Shown here piece after piece: positions 27,328 through 36,893 of a stretch of DNA of 64,000 bases (position 1 is the stretch's first letter; each line of letters starts with the position of its first letter). The notes under the pieces are model-generated. The model worked only from the letters and a program-made list of their open reading frames with translations. It did no database searches and was not told where the DNA came from. The stretch is from a virus. A program made the position numbers and the translations under genes. The stretch is taken from positions 26,358-90,357 of IMG/VR virus record IMGVR_UViG_3300047457_001149. The stretch is one strand, 5' to 3'.

Positions 27328-28616
27328 CGCAACAAGTCCCTCACGTCTTGTTGAGAGACGTAACCGCTGGCAAAGGGCGAGGGCGCGGAGAACGTCGCCG
27401 TCTCCGGGCGCCCGCTAGTCTGAGCGGATACTTGAGATGTCTGCGCCTGCGTCGCCCTTGTCGCCGCGTTGTTCTGCCCGTTGGCGGGCGTATACAGGAG
27501 GCCTTGATTCGCTGGCGTACTGACGGGGCCTACGGACCTGGTGCCCGTCACGCTACCGCTCGGATTCGAAGGCCCGCTCTGCGCCGCGCGCTGCTGTGCC
27601 GCTTGCTGCGCCTGTCGCCGCTCAGCCGCGTTTGGCCCTTGAGGAGTCGGCTGCGTTTGCGCCGACGCTTGCTCAGTCACGGCGTCTGTAGGCGCCGGGG
27701 GTTGCGCGGTTCGCGGGTCCGCCGAGCGCTCCGGTACGGGCCCGCCCTGGCCTTCCGAAAGGCGCGTAAGAACGCTTGCGATCGCGGCGCGCGAGCCGCG
27801 CGGCATGCGCCGGCCGTCGTACGGGATGGCATTCGGGTCGGCCGCGAAGGGAGTGTCCGCGCGCGTAGGAACCCAGCCGCTGGTGTAGTTAACGATCGCG
27901 ACGCGCTTAACCAGAAGTTGAAACTGAAAGGGAACGGCTGTTTCGGAGGTCGCCTGCAACGTGAAGTTCGTAGTGACGATGGCGCCTGTAATGATGTACG
28001 AGTCAATCTTCAGGCTGACTACTTTCTGCCGCCTTGCGAGCTGCGTGCCGCGAAGCACTTCAAGGTAGAGGCGCAGGAAGTTGGTGGCTTGATCGTCTTG
28101 GACAGAGTTGAGGAGCCATCCGTTAAACGTCCACATCGGCGGCGACTGGCCGAAGAAATACGCGACGTAGTTGTCCGCGAGCGTTTCCTTGATGTCGACC
28201 TTTTCTTGCAGCGGCATGGACGCATGCAGGATGAAAAAGTCGAGGTAGCCGTTCGTCGCGACGGTCTGGTTGGCGCGTGTGTGCGTGTCGGCGCTGCCAG
28301 AGCCGCCCGTTGTTCGATCGGGCTGACGGGGCGTCGGATTACCTACGAGGCGCGGTATCAGCTGTTCTTTCGTATGGTCGTCGCTGACCGACGCCAGAAA
28401 CAAGTTCATCTCGGACGGGTCAACTCGAACGTAAAGTCGCGACAGCGTGTTTCGGTAGAAGTCGGTACGGTAGCCTCGCGTGTTGTCGGAATACTTCGCG
28501 GTCATGCCCTGCATGAAGTTGGCGAACACGCCGCCGGCTCCGCGAGCAGGGTTGTACTCGACGGTTTCGTTTGCTGAGGGGACTGAGTCCCTGCCGGGGG
28601 CGAAGACGAAGGTCAC
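27324..28616 (-). CDS. Tail/baseplate protein with Gln/Ala/Pro-rich tail, 430 aa
   Basis: 430 residues. The folded part (~1-260) includes DNYVAYFFGQSPPMWTFNGWLLNS and LKIDSYIITGAIVTTNFTLQ, the pattern of proteins that precede the hub in contractile tails. The C-terminal ~170 residues are disordered (Ala/Gln/Thr/Pro). It lies between the tape measure and the hub-like gene, the usual place for tube-to-baseplate adaptors. Confidence 0.65.
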   Translation of the reverse strand: MTFVFAPGRDSVPSANETVEYNPARGAGGVFANFMQGMTAKYSDNTRGYRTDFYRNTLSRLYVRVDPSEMNLFLASVSDDHTKEQLIPRLVGNPTPRQPDRTTGGSGSADTHTRANQTVATNGYLDFFILHASMPLQEKVDIKETLADNYVAYFFGQSPPMWTFNGWLLNSVQDDQATNFLRLYLEVLRGTQLARRQKVVSLKIDSYIITGAIVTTNFTLQATSETAVPFQFQLLVKRVAIVNYTSGWVPTRADTPFAADPNAIPYDGRRMPRGSRAAIASVLTRLSEGQGGPVPERSADPRTAQPPAPTDAVTEQASAQTQPTPQGPNAAERRQAQQAAQQRAAQSGPSNPSGSVTGTRSVGPVSTPANQGLLYTPANGQNNAATRATQAQTSQVSAQTSGRPETATFSAPSPFASGYVSQQDVRDLLR

Positions 28617-28619
28617 GCG

Positions 28620-28868
28620 CTACTCCTGCTCTGTGTAACGGTAGATCGTGATGGGCCCCTGTTCGTAGACTACCGCCTTGGCCAATCGCCACATCGACGG
28701 AAAGTTCAGCGCCGGCGCCAACGCTTGCCGAAAGTTTTCGACAGTGGCCTCGTGCATAGCGTTGAGCACGTCGTAGGCCGTTGCCGGAATCTGCTCCGGT
28801 CGCAGTGGCGGGAGCGGGTCTGTCGGCGGCTCGATCGGGTTGTAATCTTGAGTCGGTTCTTGGGCCAC
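28620..28868 (-). CDS. Small tail-operon protein, 82 aa
   Basis: 82 residues: Pro-rich N-terminus (~25 residues) then a compact helical and beta domain ending VYEQGPITIYRYTEQE. It fills the space between tape measure (eight bases upstream) and the next tail gene (three bases downstream). Function unknown; possibly a short tail-tip component. Confidence 0.6.
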   Translation of the reverse strand: MAQEPTQDYNPIEPPTDPLPPLRPEQIPATAYDVLNAMHEATVENFRQALAPALNFPSMWRLAKAVVYEQGPITIYRYTEQE

Positions 28869-28875
28869 GGGTCAC

Positions 28876-31800
28876 CTACGGGAGGCTGTCAAGGAGCCCG
28901 CGCATTCCTGCGCTGGAAATTGTGTCTCGGAAAAGCTGAGCGGCCTCACGCAGCTCGCGCGCGCTACTAAGGAGGGGGTCTCCTGCTCCCCCAATGCCTT
29001 CGTTGCGCATCTCGATTTCTGCCGCCGCGGAGTCCAGTAGCTGCGAAGCGGCACCCCGCTCGCCTGAGCTCGTGGGGTTCATCGCGCTGGCGACCTCTCT
29101 GTTGACAAAGCCTTCTGCGTTTTCCCTGCCCAAGATCGCTGAACGGACTCGGTATCCGAAAGTGTCTCGGACTTTTTCTCTTTCCGCACCGGCTTGCTGT
29201 CCAGCCAGTTGTAGCAGCTCGTTGATCTGCCCCCGCGCGTTTGGGTCGCCCCGACGATGGCGGCGAAGTGCGTCCGCGAGCACGCGGCCGTAGCGACCCT
29301 GCTGCTGAAGCTGCGCCATGCGCGACGGGTCCGCTGCAAGCTCATCGATGTTCGCGCTGAGCCTCGCTTCGCTAAAGCCCCCGCGCGTGCCCATCATGCC
29401 GCCGATGGCGTCCCTGTCGCGGGCCAGGTCGGCCAGCGGGCCCCCCATGTTCCCCAAGACGTCGAGGCTGCTGACGACGTCTTCACCCGCTTGGCCACTT
29501 CGCATGAGGGTCTCGCCCTCGCGGAACGCGCTGAGCATTCCTTCAGCGGTCCGTTGAGAGCCAATGGCTTGCGAGAAATTGCGAGCCGCCAAGGTGCCTT
29601 CCTCGGTGGTAAGGAAGCGTTCAGATACTCCCTCCGCGCGGGACATGATGTTGGCGTACTCTTCGCGAGACACCGTCCGCCGAAGCTCTCCAGACATACT
29701 CTGAATGATTCTGCGCGCGCTCTCTTGCTGCGCGGGGCTGCCACGACGGATCGCCGCGTTCGCCATACCCAGCGAAGCGAGAATGTGCCGCGTCCGCTCC
29801 GCTTTCGCCGACCCCTCTGGGCCTACCCCCTCGATGTTTCCCATGATCGACATGAGCGCACGCGCCGATGCACGGGACCCGCTGTGCCCGAGCAGCGACT
29901 CAGCGCCGCGACGGCGGTCCTCTTCAAAGTTGTGCAGCGCTCTACTGCGGCTCGGCACCATGCTCTGCCCTAGCTCAATTCCCTGCTCCAGCCCTTCTCG
30001 TTGGACGTCGGTCATCATCAGCCGGGCTTCTGGCGCTACCTGTTGGATCGCCAGGTTCGGGTTTCGATCAAAGATCCTAGCGGCCTCCTGCTCGCTTCTT
30101 CCGGCCGCGCGCATCGAAGCGATGAACGCCTGGCGGTACTCGCCCGAGGTTCGTAGCTCGCCGCCAAACAAGTTGCCAGGGGAGATGAAGTTGGTGGCGG
30201 CGGTCGGCAGCATGTTGAACGCCGTCTGGAACGCTGCGTTGCCGACCATCGTCTCTAGCCGCTCTCCGCGCCCCATTGTGGCTACGCGCCGAGCGAACTC
30301 GCTGCGCGCCCGCTCGCCGGCGGCGCCTCCGCCAAAGGTGGCTTCCATCTGTCCCATCGCCGAGATCTCGTCTCGCATCGTCCCATGCAAGAGCTGCTGA
30401 GACATTCGGCCGCCTTCAGCGAAGACGCGAGCTCCTTGGCGCAATGTCTCCAAGGGAAGTTCTTTGTCCGTCCCGAGGATGCCTCCTGTAGCGGTCTCCA
30501 TCGCGCCAGACAGCAGAAAGCCTTCTCCCATAGCGAGCAGCCCGCGACGTCCCGTGCCTTGCGAGAGCCCGTAACCGATTCGCATGCGGTCGTACAAAGA
30601 CATCTCGCTGATCTCACCCTCGGGCCGGTTTCCCCGCTGCTGGAGGTACCTCGCGAAATCTCCAGAACGAACCAGTCGCGACTGCCGGCGACGGTCGAGG
30701 TCTGAGCTTGGCGCAAAGTAGTAGTTCTGGGCTTCGATGCCGCCCGTGAGCCGCGAGAGCCCCGTCTCGATTCCGTGGATGTCGTGCTCTACCTCAGAAA
30801 TGAAGCCGCCGACACGCCGGCTTTGCCGAAGCACGTCCATGACGCCCGGCATATTTTGTTCCCGCACGCGCTCCGCGTCGGCCTTTGCCTCGCGCATGCG
30901 GGTGGCCGCCTCTTGCCTTTGTGCGGCGTAAAAAGTCGGTGAGGTTACCTCCATCGCGCGCGCCATAGCGGCGTTCTCGTCAAGACCGGCGATACGGGCC
31001 GCCGTAATAAACCCTTGCGTGCCGCGCATGCCCATTCCGCGCGCGAGCCCTAGAATCTGAGAGTCCTCGACGTTGCGCTGGGCAAACGGGCCCTGGGACT
31101 GCAGGATCCGAGAGATTTGATCCCGCAGCATCGGCTGCATGCTGACGGCCATTCCGAGCCCACCAACCCCGAGATTGCTCGCCATGGCGGACAGGTTGTT
31201 CGCCCCTATCCCTGTCATAGAGAAGAGGTTGCCTCCGCCCGCGGCCAAGCTTTGGAGAGCAGATACGTTGAGCCCGCCGCCCGCGGTCATCATCGCGGGA
31301 GCGAGCATCGGCATCCCCATCATGTTGGCGCTGAACTGGTTGTACATTGCCGCGAGACCTTGAGGGCCTCGCAGCGCGGACATAAGTGCCGGGTTGATGT
31401 AGCCCGCATTCTGTCCCATGGTCGCCATGCCGAGATTGGCCATGCCGGCGCGAGTTCCCGCTCCCGCGCTCATGCCGAAGTTTTGGAACATTCCCGCGCC
31501 CGCGCTGCCGCCCACCTCCAGCATCTCTTGAAAGGATGTCCCGGCCATGCGGGCAAAGGCTCTACCGCTCTGCACGGCCCCGAGGGTCTCGCTCAGGTTG
31601 AGGCCGCTCGTGCGGAGGTTGCCCATCGTCTGGAGTGCGCGCTGAATGTCCGGCTCTTGCGCGAGCTCCATGAAGGCGCTCAAGCTCTTGGCGACGTCGC
31701 GAACCCGAGAAGTCATCTGCTCGACGTTGCCAACGCCGCTCATAAGGCCGGCGTGGGCTGCGCCCTGTGTGATGCCCGCTACGTCTGAAGCGTTAAACCG

Positions 31801-32610
31801 ATCGAAAGTCTCTCGACGAAAAGTCGAAGAGTTCCCGAGATTTTGCAGGCTCTCAGCTGCCCGCTCAGCCATGCTGGCGCTGAATCCGACTCCGAGGGGC
31901 CCCGAGCCGACGGGCATGAAATGCGCTGACAGGTGCTCAATGCCGCGCGCGAAGCCCGCTTGCTGCATCCTTGGAGCCATGACTTGCTCCATGAATGTGT
32001 TCTGCGCAAAGGCGCCGGCTCCGAAGTGCTCCATGCCGAACATGGCGCCGAGCCCGCCGATAGCGGCGCCAATTCCTCCGCCAAACTTTCCGCCCGCGTA
32101 AGCTCCGGCGAGGCCCGCCAGACCGACCGCGCCTACGCGGGCGCCGAGACCCGCGTAGGATGCTCGGTTGGCGTAGTTTTGTGCGCTCTCCGCTATCTCT
32201 TGTTCAACCGCCCCGGCGTACGGGGTGTTGAAGAGGCTCGGGGCGAAAGATCCGCCGAAGATGCCGGGGGACATCTGCGGTCCCGCGTACATAGGCGGCG
32301 GCGGGGGCATCGCGGGCGAGAAGGCCGAGCGCGGGTTGCCCATCATCCCCATGTAGGGATTCGGCGTTTGCGGGCCCATCATGGCCGCGGGGGACGGATA
32401 TCCCGCCATGCCTCCGAAGCCGGGCATGCCTGCCATAATGTTGTTGGCCGGCAGGATAGACATCGCCGCCCCGGGCCCGCCCATAGACAGGGCGGCGGCG
32501 ATTTGTCCGGGAAAGACGACCGGCGGAGGAACGGCGATCGCAGCAGGCAAGAGGCCCGCCTGTTGCTGCATGGAGTTATAGCCGGGGTCCTGGCCATCTT
32601 CGAACGGCAT
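28876..32610 (-). CDS. Tape measure protein
   Basis: 1244 residues, the expected position downstream of frameshifted tail chaperones. The first ~130 residues are rich in Met, Pro, Gly and Ala. A Gly/Ala hydrophobic stretch (residues ~150-200, AGLAGAYAGGKFGGGIGAA type) could be membrane-active. The rest is long helical sequence with many Ala, Met, Arg and Glu. At about 1.5 angstroms per residue the length would correspond to a tail near 180 nm (rule of thumb, not measured). Confidence 0.82.
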   Translation of the reverse strand: MPFEDGQDPGYNSMQQQAGLLPAAIAVPPPVVFPGQIAAALSMGGPGAAMSILPANNIMAGMPGFGGMAGYPSPAAMMGPQTPNPYMGMMGNPRSAFSPAMPPPPPMYAGPQMSPGIFGGSFAPSLFNTPYAGAVEQEIAESAQNYANRASYAGLGARVGAVGLAGLAGAYAGGKFGGGIGAAIGGLGAMFGMEHFGAGAFAQNTFMEQVMAPRMQQAGFARGIEHLSAHFMPVGSGPLGVGFSASMAERAAESLQNLGNSSTFRRETFDRFNASDVAGITQGAAHAGLMSGVGNVEQMTSRVRDVAKSLSAFMELAQEPDIQRALQTMGNLRTSGLNLSETLGAVQSGRAFARMAGTSFQEMLEVGGSAGAGMFQNFGMSAGAGTRAGMANLGMATMGQNAGYINPALMSALRGPQGLAAMYNQFSANMMGMPMLAPAMMTAGGGLNVSALQSLAAGGGNLFSMTGIGANNLSAMASNLGVGGLGMAVSMQPMLRDQISRILQSQGPFAQRNVEDSQILGLARGMGMRGTQGFITAARIAGLDENAAMARAMEVTSPTFYAAQRQEAATRMREAKADAERVREQNMPGVMDVLRQSRRVGGFISEVEHDIHGIETGLSRLTGGIEAQNYYFAPSSDLDRRRQSRLVRSGDFARYLQQRGNRPEGEISEMSLYDRMRIGYGLSQGTGRRGLLAMGEGFLLSGAMETATGGILGTDKELPLETLRQGARVFAEGGRMSQQLLHGTMRDEISAMGQMEATFGGGAAGERARSEFARRVATMGRGERLETMVGNAAFQTAFNMLPTAATNFISPGNLFGGELRTSGEYRQAFIASMRAAGRSEQEAARIFDRNPNLAIQQVAPEARLMMTDVQREGLEQGIELGQSMVPSRSRALHNFEEDRRRGAESLLGHSGSRASARALMSIMGNIEGVGPEGSAKAERTRHILASLGMANAAIRRGSPAQQESARRIIQSMSGELRRTVSREEYANIMSRAEGVSERFLTTEEGTLAARNFSQAIGSQRTAEGMLSAFREGETLMRSGQAGEDVVSSLDVLGNMGGPLADLARDRDAIGGMMGTRGGFSEARLSANIDELAADPSRMAQLQQQGRYGRVLADALRRHRRGDPNARGQINELLQLAGQQAGAEREKVRDTFGYRVRSAILGRENAEGFVNREVASAMNPTSSGERGAASQLLDSAAAEIEMRNEGIGGAGDPLLSSARELREAAQLFRDTISSAGMRGLLDSLP

Positions 32611-32619
32611 GCCCCAAGT

Positions 32620-33030
32620 CTACTTGTCTTCGCTGAAGGACGCGACGCGCTTGAGCGCCTCGGCCTCGCGAATCTTCTGCTCAGCCTGCTTCTGACTCTC
32701 GATCCTCAACCGCTCGCGCTCCTCGCGCTGATACTCAGGCATGTAACGGTCTTGGTAGAGCTCGGCTTCGTAGAGCTTCAGCCAGAGGTTGATGTCCTCG
32801 TGGATGGCCTTTTTACGCCGTATTATCTGCTCCGCGTCTGTTCCCATCTCGACGAGCAAAAAGATCATCCGCTCGAAAAGACGGGTCGTCAGAGACACTT
32901 CCGCGTACTTCAAGTTCTGCTCGCGGAAGATCATCTCCTGCAAAACCGCGTCTTGAAACGAGCCCGCCTTGGGCAGCTTTACGCCGTCCGCCGAGGCCTT
33001 GGCGCGAACCACCCCAGACGGGCGAATCAA
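32620..33030 (-). CDS. Tail assembly chaperone, frameshift extension (GT-type)
   Basis: This frame has no convincing start of its own. It continues the preceding chaperone after a -1 shift at GGGTTTT (33036-33030), beginning LIRPSGVV. The fusion protein would be 370 residues: 234 from the first frame and 136 from this one. The extension has two helical parts (VLQEMIFREQNLKYAEVSL..., then a Glu/Arg/Gln-rich coiled end). This matches the lambda G/GT arrangement, in which the longer form recruits the tape measure, here the next gene. Confidence 0.85.
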   Translation of the reverse strand: MIRPSGVVRAKASADGVKLPKAGSFQDAVLQEMIFREQNLKYAEVSLTTRLFERMIFLLVEMGTDAEQIIRRKKAIHEDINLWLKLYEAELYQDRYMPEYQREERERLRIESQKQAEQKIREAEALKRVASFSEDK

Positions 33031-33731
33031 AAACCCGAAGACGCCCCCTCGCTGAGGGCGGCGTAGGTCTTGTTGTCGAAGTCGACGAGCGCGCGGTAGA
33101 GGGCCTCGACCATCGGCCCCGCGATGAACCGATCGCAAAAAGCCAGGCGCTCTCGGAAGGCGCGGTCGTGGTCGCTCATCGGCTCGTCAGGAGCCGCCGT
33201 GGCGAGCGCCTTGTCGCGGTAGCGAACCAGTGAGCAGGCGAGCTGCACGCGGAGTCGCGCTTGATTGATGACTGCTTGATCAAAAGTCCGAACGTCGTCG
33301 AGGGCGTTAGCGACGCGCTGGTTGGAGGCGGCGTCGCGCGAGCGGAGAACCACCTTCAGACGCCCATGGTAGAGCGCGTACTCCTTCTCCCAGTAGCCCT
33401 GCTCAAGCACCTTGTCGAGGATCTCGTTGGCCTCATCCTCTTCCATGCCCGCGTTCTTGATGTTCCGCAGCCACCGCTCGGCCGGGGTCAGGCTGACGTA
33501 CTCCTTGGCCTTGCTCTTGACCTCTTCGATCTGCTTCGCGCGCGCCTCTGGCTCGGCCTCAACCGGCATTTCGTTGAGCATCTGCTGCGCGAGCTGGTCT
33601 GCGGGATCGTTGGGATTGAAGACCGGGGTCTTGGGCGCGACCGCCTTGCCGGGAGCGGGAGTGGGAGCGGGAACCGGTGCCGGAGTCTTTTCGCCGTAAA
33701 CGCCAGGGCGCCGAATGTCCTTGTTGGTCAT
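33027..33731 (-). CDS. Tail assembly chaperone, short form (G-type)
   Basis: 234 residues. The N-terminus is Pro/Ala-rich (about 15-40); the rest is helical (EEVKSKAKEYVSLTPAERWL..., NAGMEEDEANEILDKVLEQGYW). It ends ...EGASSGF at TGA 33029-33027, exactly on the frameshift heptamer. Gene order (chaperone, frameshift extension, tape measure) identifies the role better than its sequence does. It heads the minus-strand tail block. Confidence 0.82.
   Translation of the reverse strand: MTNKDIRRPGVYGEKTPAPVPAPTPAPGKAVAPKTPVFNPNDPADQLAQQMLNEMPVEAEPEARAKQIEEVKSKAKEYVSLTPAERWLRNIKNAGMEEDEANEILDKVLEQGYWEKEYALYHGRLKVVLRSRDAASNQRVANALDDVRTFDQAVINQARLRVQLACSLVRYRDKALATAAPDEPMSDHDRAFRERLAFCDRFIAGPMVEALYRALVDFDNKTYAALSEGASSGF
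33030..33036 (-). promoter_or_regulatory. Programmed -1 ribosomal frameshift site GGGTTTT
   Basis: In the mRNA the zero-frame codons are TCG GGT TTT TGA. The heptamer G-GGT-TTT allows GGT and TTT tRNAs to slip back to GGG and TTT, avoiding the stop at 33029-33027. A purine-rich GAGGGGG lies seven bases upstream (33050-33044) and could act as an internal Shine-Dalgarno-type stimulator. It is placed at the end of the first chaperone frame, just before the tape measure. Confidence 0.82.
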
Positions 33732-33734
33732 GCT

Positions 33735-33763
33735 CGTACTTCCTTACCTGTTTGTGGTATAGG
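33735..33763 (+). promoter_or_regulatory. Candidate promoter for the helicase gene (CGTACT-N17-TATAGG)
   Basis: CGTACT at 33735-33740 and TATAGG at 33758-33763, 17 bases apart, in the divergent gap between chaperone and helicase genes. It partly resembles the (A/C)GTAAA/TAnAAG sites. It would start transcription near 33770, about 50 bases before ATG 33819. Confidence 0.4.
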
Positions 33764-33818
33764 TGATTTGGGAAGCCTACTCGCTTTCCGCGCAGGGGAG
33801 AAGCCCCGAGGAGAAATC

Positions 33819-35894
33819 ATGAGTGCAGCAGAGTGGTTGAACGATTCAAGTCGTGGCATCGCGCGAGTTGTCCGACCTGGACAAGTTGCGATGGCCAAGC
33901 TGGTCGAGGAAGTCCTCACCAGCGAAAAGGGCGGGGTGGCGTTTCTGGAGGCAGGAACTGGCACAGGTAAGAGCTTCGCGTACTCAGTGCCGGCGATTCT
34001 CAGCGGCAAGCGCGTCGTTATCTCGACGGCGAAGAAGGCGCTACAGAATCAGCTCGTCGAGAAGGATCTCCCCTTCTTGACGGGGAAGATCAAGCAGACT
34101 TCTTTTTCGCTCTTGAAGGGCAAGAACAACTACGCATGCGGGCTCCGCTTCAACGAGCTCCGGGAGAACGACGCGTTTACGCGGTTGCCCATCTTTGAGC
34201 AGAACGCCTTCGCGAACTGGATGGAGGCTGGCGGCTACCACGACCTCTCGGACTTCACGCCGCCTTTCACGCTCGAAAGCATGGTGCGGGTCACCGAGTG
34301 CGTGCGGAAGAACTGCCCCTACGCCGAGTCGACGTGCGGGTACGTCAAGGCGCGCGACGCGGCCATGGCCGCGCAGATCGTCGTCGTGAACCACGCGCTC
34401 CTCGCCTATGACCTCTCGGTCGGCGGCGGGAAGATCCTGGGGCCTTACGACGCGCTCATCATCGACGAGGGCCATCAGGCCCCGAAGTACTTCCGCGAGG
34501 CCTTCTCGCTGAAGCTGCATCACAAGCATCCGGAAGCGATCAAGCGGCTCTTCGACGGCACTGAGTTCGAGCCGCACGCGCTGCTGGAGCACATCTACAA
34601 CTCGATCTTCACAACCGTGGCGCCCAAGAGCGAGCGCCTGAGTCTGACGGACAAGCTTCGCCAGTCGTTTGAAGACCTCTACACCGAGCTCGACAAGACT
34701 TACCGCAAGCTCAAGGCCCGCGGTCTTCTCGACGAGGACGACGGGGCGCAAGAGGCCGCCACAGCCGTAGCGGTCGCGCGGGCAAAGCTCAAGTCCGGCG
34801 CCACACTGGTGGACAAGAGCCGCAAGCTCGCGCAGATCGTGCTGGGCACGCACGTCGTCCGTGACGAAGAGGGTCAGATCATCGAGGGCGACGACACAGA
34901 CTACCTCTGCTACGTCGAGAAGCGTGGGCGCGGCGAGGTCCCTGAGATCGTTGTCACTCCCGTTGAGGTTGGCCCGCTGATCGCTCCGGGGCTGCTTGGT
35001 CTCGGGCGCGTGGTGGTGACGAGCGCGACGCTAGCGACGCCAAACGGCATGGACTACATGGCGCGCGAGTACGGGCTGACGCCCGGACAGGTCGCGATCA
35101 AGCAGGTCCTGGCCTCGCCGTTCGACTACAAGGCGCGGTCCACCGCGTACGTGTCGTCGACGTCGCCGGACCCTTCGGGGCGCGGCGACGACTACTACTC
35201 GATGATGAGCGAGGAGATTCACGAGCTCCTCGTCGCGTCGAAGGGCGGCGCCTTCGTTCTCTGCGCCAGCTACGACGACATGAACAAGCTCGCGGACGGC
35301 TGCCGTGAGCTCCTGCGCGGGTCGCTCAAGGGAGCTGGCGCTCCGTACCTCGTCTCTACCCAGGTGGGCTCCCCGGAGCCTCTCCTTGACTGGTTCAAGA
35401 ACACGCCGCGCGCCGTGCTCTTCGCCGTCAAGACTTTCTGGGAGGGCGTTGACGTACCTGGCCTCGGGCTTCGGCTCGTGGTCATTCCTCGTCTGCCGTT
35501 CCCTAACGCGGGCGACGTCGTTCTGCAGGCTCGAAAGAAGTTGGTGATGGACCGCCTCATCGAGAACGCAGGCTATGAAGAGAAGCGGGCCTCGCTGTCG
35601 GCCTGGGACTCTTTCGACTTCCAAGAGGCCATCATGGACCTCAAGCAAGGTGCTGGGCGGCTGATCCGCTCCGAGACGGACATGGGCGTGGTCGCGCTCC
35701 TTGACCGTCGGGCCTTTGGTACAACCAAGGGATATTCCAACAAGGTGCGAGCGGCGCTGCCGATGCCGACGACCAGTGACAAGGCCAAGGTGCTGCAGTT
35801 CCTGACGGCGCTCGCCGGCAAGGCGGCAGTACCGGAGCTTCCGCCTGTGCGCGGAGGCTCTACTCCGAAGCTCGACCGCTCGGGCGAGCTTTAA
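33819..35894 (+). CDS. DinG/XPD-like superfamily 2 DNA helicase with Fe-S cysteines
   Basis: 691 residues. Walker A EAGTGTGKS (44-52), DEGH box (216-219) and C-terminal helicase motifs are present, including the late QGAGRLIRS motif VI near residue 611. Four cysteines (107, 161, 166, 173) in the ACGLR and CVRKNCPYAESTC segments fit the 4Fe-4S pin of DinG/XPD enzymes. It would unwind DNA 5'-3', helping replication or recombination. The start ATG 33819 follows CGAGGAG; the frame is open further upstream but only as antisense to the chaperone gene. Confidence 0.9.
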   Translation: MSAAEWLNDSSRGIARVVRPGQVAMAKLVEEVLTSEKGGVAFLEAGTGTGKSFAYSVPAILSGKRVVISTAKKALQNQLVEKDLPFLTGKIKQTSFSLLKGKNNYACGLRFNELRENDAFTRLPIFEQNAFANWMEAGGYHDLSDFTPPFTLESMVRVTECVRKNCPYAESTCGYVKARDAAMAAQIVVVNHALLAYDLSVGGGKILGPYDALIIDEGHQAPKYFREAFSLKLHHKHPEAIKRLFDGTEFEPHALLEHIYNSIFTTVAPKSERLSLTDKLRQSFEDLYTELDKTYRKLKARGLLDEDDGAQEAATAVAVARAKLKSGATLVDKSRKLAQIVLGTHVVRDEEGQIIEGDDTDYLCYVEKRGRGEVPEIVVTPVEVGPLIAPGLLGLGRVVVTSATLATPNGMDYMAREYGLTPGQVAIKQVLASPFDYKARSTAYVSSTSPDPSGRGDDYYSMMSEEIHELLVASKGGAFVLCASYDDMNKLADGCRELLRGSLKGAGAPYLVSTQVGSPEPLLDWFKNTPRAVLFAVKTFWEGVDVPGLGLRLVVIPRLPFPNAGDVVLQARKKLVMDRLIENAGYEEKRASLSAWDSFDFQEAIMDLKQGAGRLIRSETDMGVVALLDRRAFGTTKGYSNKVRAALPMPTTSDKAKVLQFLTALAGKAAVPELPPVRGGSTPKLDRSGEL

Positions 35895-35939
35895 CCCGGT
35901 AAAGTAGCGCGCGCCGGAGAGTACCTGTAGACTCCGGGC

Positions 35940-36410
35940 GTGTTCCCCGACGTCCCTGATCGCCTCCCGACGTGCGTCTGCGTCAAGTGCCGGCTGCCGA
36001 TCAAAGACAAGCACGCGGTCGTGCAAGTCTTGTCGGCAGCCGGCATCGGGCCAGGGCCGGGCACCGGGCGTACCGTACACATCAATGAGATCGCCGAAGC
36101 GGCCCACTTGGACTGCGCGCGACCGGCGCTCACGTTGAGTGCGGACGCGATTCCGCGAACCAAGCTCAAGCCAGGAGACCCACCGCACGTGCCCCAGATG
36201 TCCCCCGACTACCAGTGCGTCCGCTGCGGCAAGGTCTACGGGCGCGCGGACCGATTCATCCAGGTCTACCGAGCAGAGGGGATCGCAGTTGATCCGGAAA
36301 CAAAGGCGCCCGCGCTTCGCTGCTCTGACGGCTACGAGACCTCCCACCTTGACTGCTCTGACCCGCAGCTGAAAGGCGAGGGGAGCCTGGTACTTGTGGG
36401 GACGGCATGA
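35940..36410 (+). CDS. Duplicated zinc-ribbon-like protein, 156 aa
   Basis: 156 residues in two similar halves. Each has a C-x-x-C knuckle (CVKC near 14-17; CVRC near 91-94) and ends with HLDC (near 59-62 and 140-143), so each could bind one zinc. This suggests an internal duplication. GTG 35940 is the only fitting start; TGTAGACT lies seven bases upstream, so the transcript may be nearly leaderless. A nucleic-acid or protein-binding role is possible. Confidence 0.65.
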   Translation: MFPDVPDRLPTCVCVKCRLPIKDKHAVVQVLSAAGIGPGPGTGRTVHINEIAEAAHLDCARPALTLSADAIPRTKLKPGDPPHVPQMSPDYQCVRCGKVYGRADRFIQVYRAEGIAVDPETKAPALRCSDGYETSHLDCSDPQLKGEGSLVLVGTA

Positions 36411-36886
36411 GCCAGAAAGGCGTCGTTAACCCTTGGGCGAACCAAAAAAAGAAGGGCGCGGCTGATAGCGTTCAAGAGCGTCTCGCCGGAAAGGCCCGCG
36501 AAGGAAAGACGCCAGTATCGCTTCAAGGGCGGCTCTACTCGATCTTAGTGACGCTGCCGGTGCGCTTTCAAGAAAGCAAAGACGCTGACGTAGCTGCGCG
36601 GCATGTGATGGGCGAGTTCCTGCAGAAGAGCCAAAACACCCCGCTCGCGCAGCTCCTACTCCAGCAAAAGGTGAGCGTCAAAGAGTCGGATCTGATTGGG
36701 CCGAAGGTGACTTTTGAGTTTGGTCCTGTTCAGCTGCACGCTGCCGCCAGCTCTTCCGACTTGAATCTGGCCTTAGCCTTCGGCATTGATCGGCTCGCCC
36801 TCGCGCTCACGGAAGGGCGTGTGCGCAATAAGTCCCTTGAGAACTTGATGAAGGAGCACTTCCTTGAAGTGCTGCGGAACGTCTAG
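36407..36886 (+). CDS. Hypothetical protein, 159 aa
   Basis: 159 residues. The N-terminal ~40 are basic and disordered (NPWANQKKKGAAD); the remainder is mixed helix and strand. It overlaps the preceding stop by four bases (ATGA). No family recognised. Confidence 0.65.
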   Translation: MSQKGVVNPWANQKKKGAADSVQERLAGKAREGKTPVSLQGRLYSILVTLPVRFQESKDADVAARHVMGEFLQKSQNTPLAQLLLQQKVSVKESDLIGPKVTFEFGPVQLHAAASSSDLNLALAFGIDRLALALTEGRVRNKSLENLMKEHFLEVLRNV

Positions 36887-36893
36887 GAGAAGC

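Noticed and set aside
27348-28577. Long + strand frame opposite the tail protein
   Set aside because: Arg-rich antisense shadow; the minus-strand gene has tight overlaps with neighbours.
33031-33138. Independent start for the second chaperone frame
   Set aside because: The upstream residues are out-of-frame translation of the first chaperone and Arg-rich; the heptamer explains expression.
33261-33818. Upstream extension of the DinG-like gene
   Set aside because: The region is antisense to the tail chaperone; a ribosome site and typical N-terminus occur at ATG 33819.
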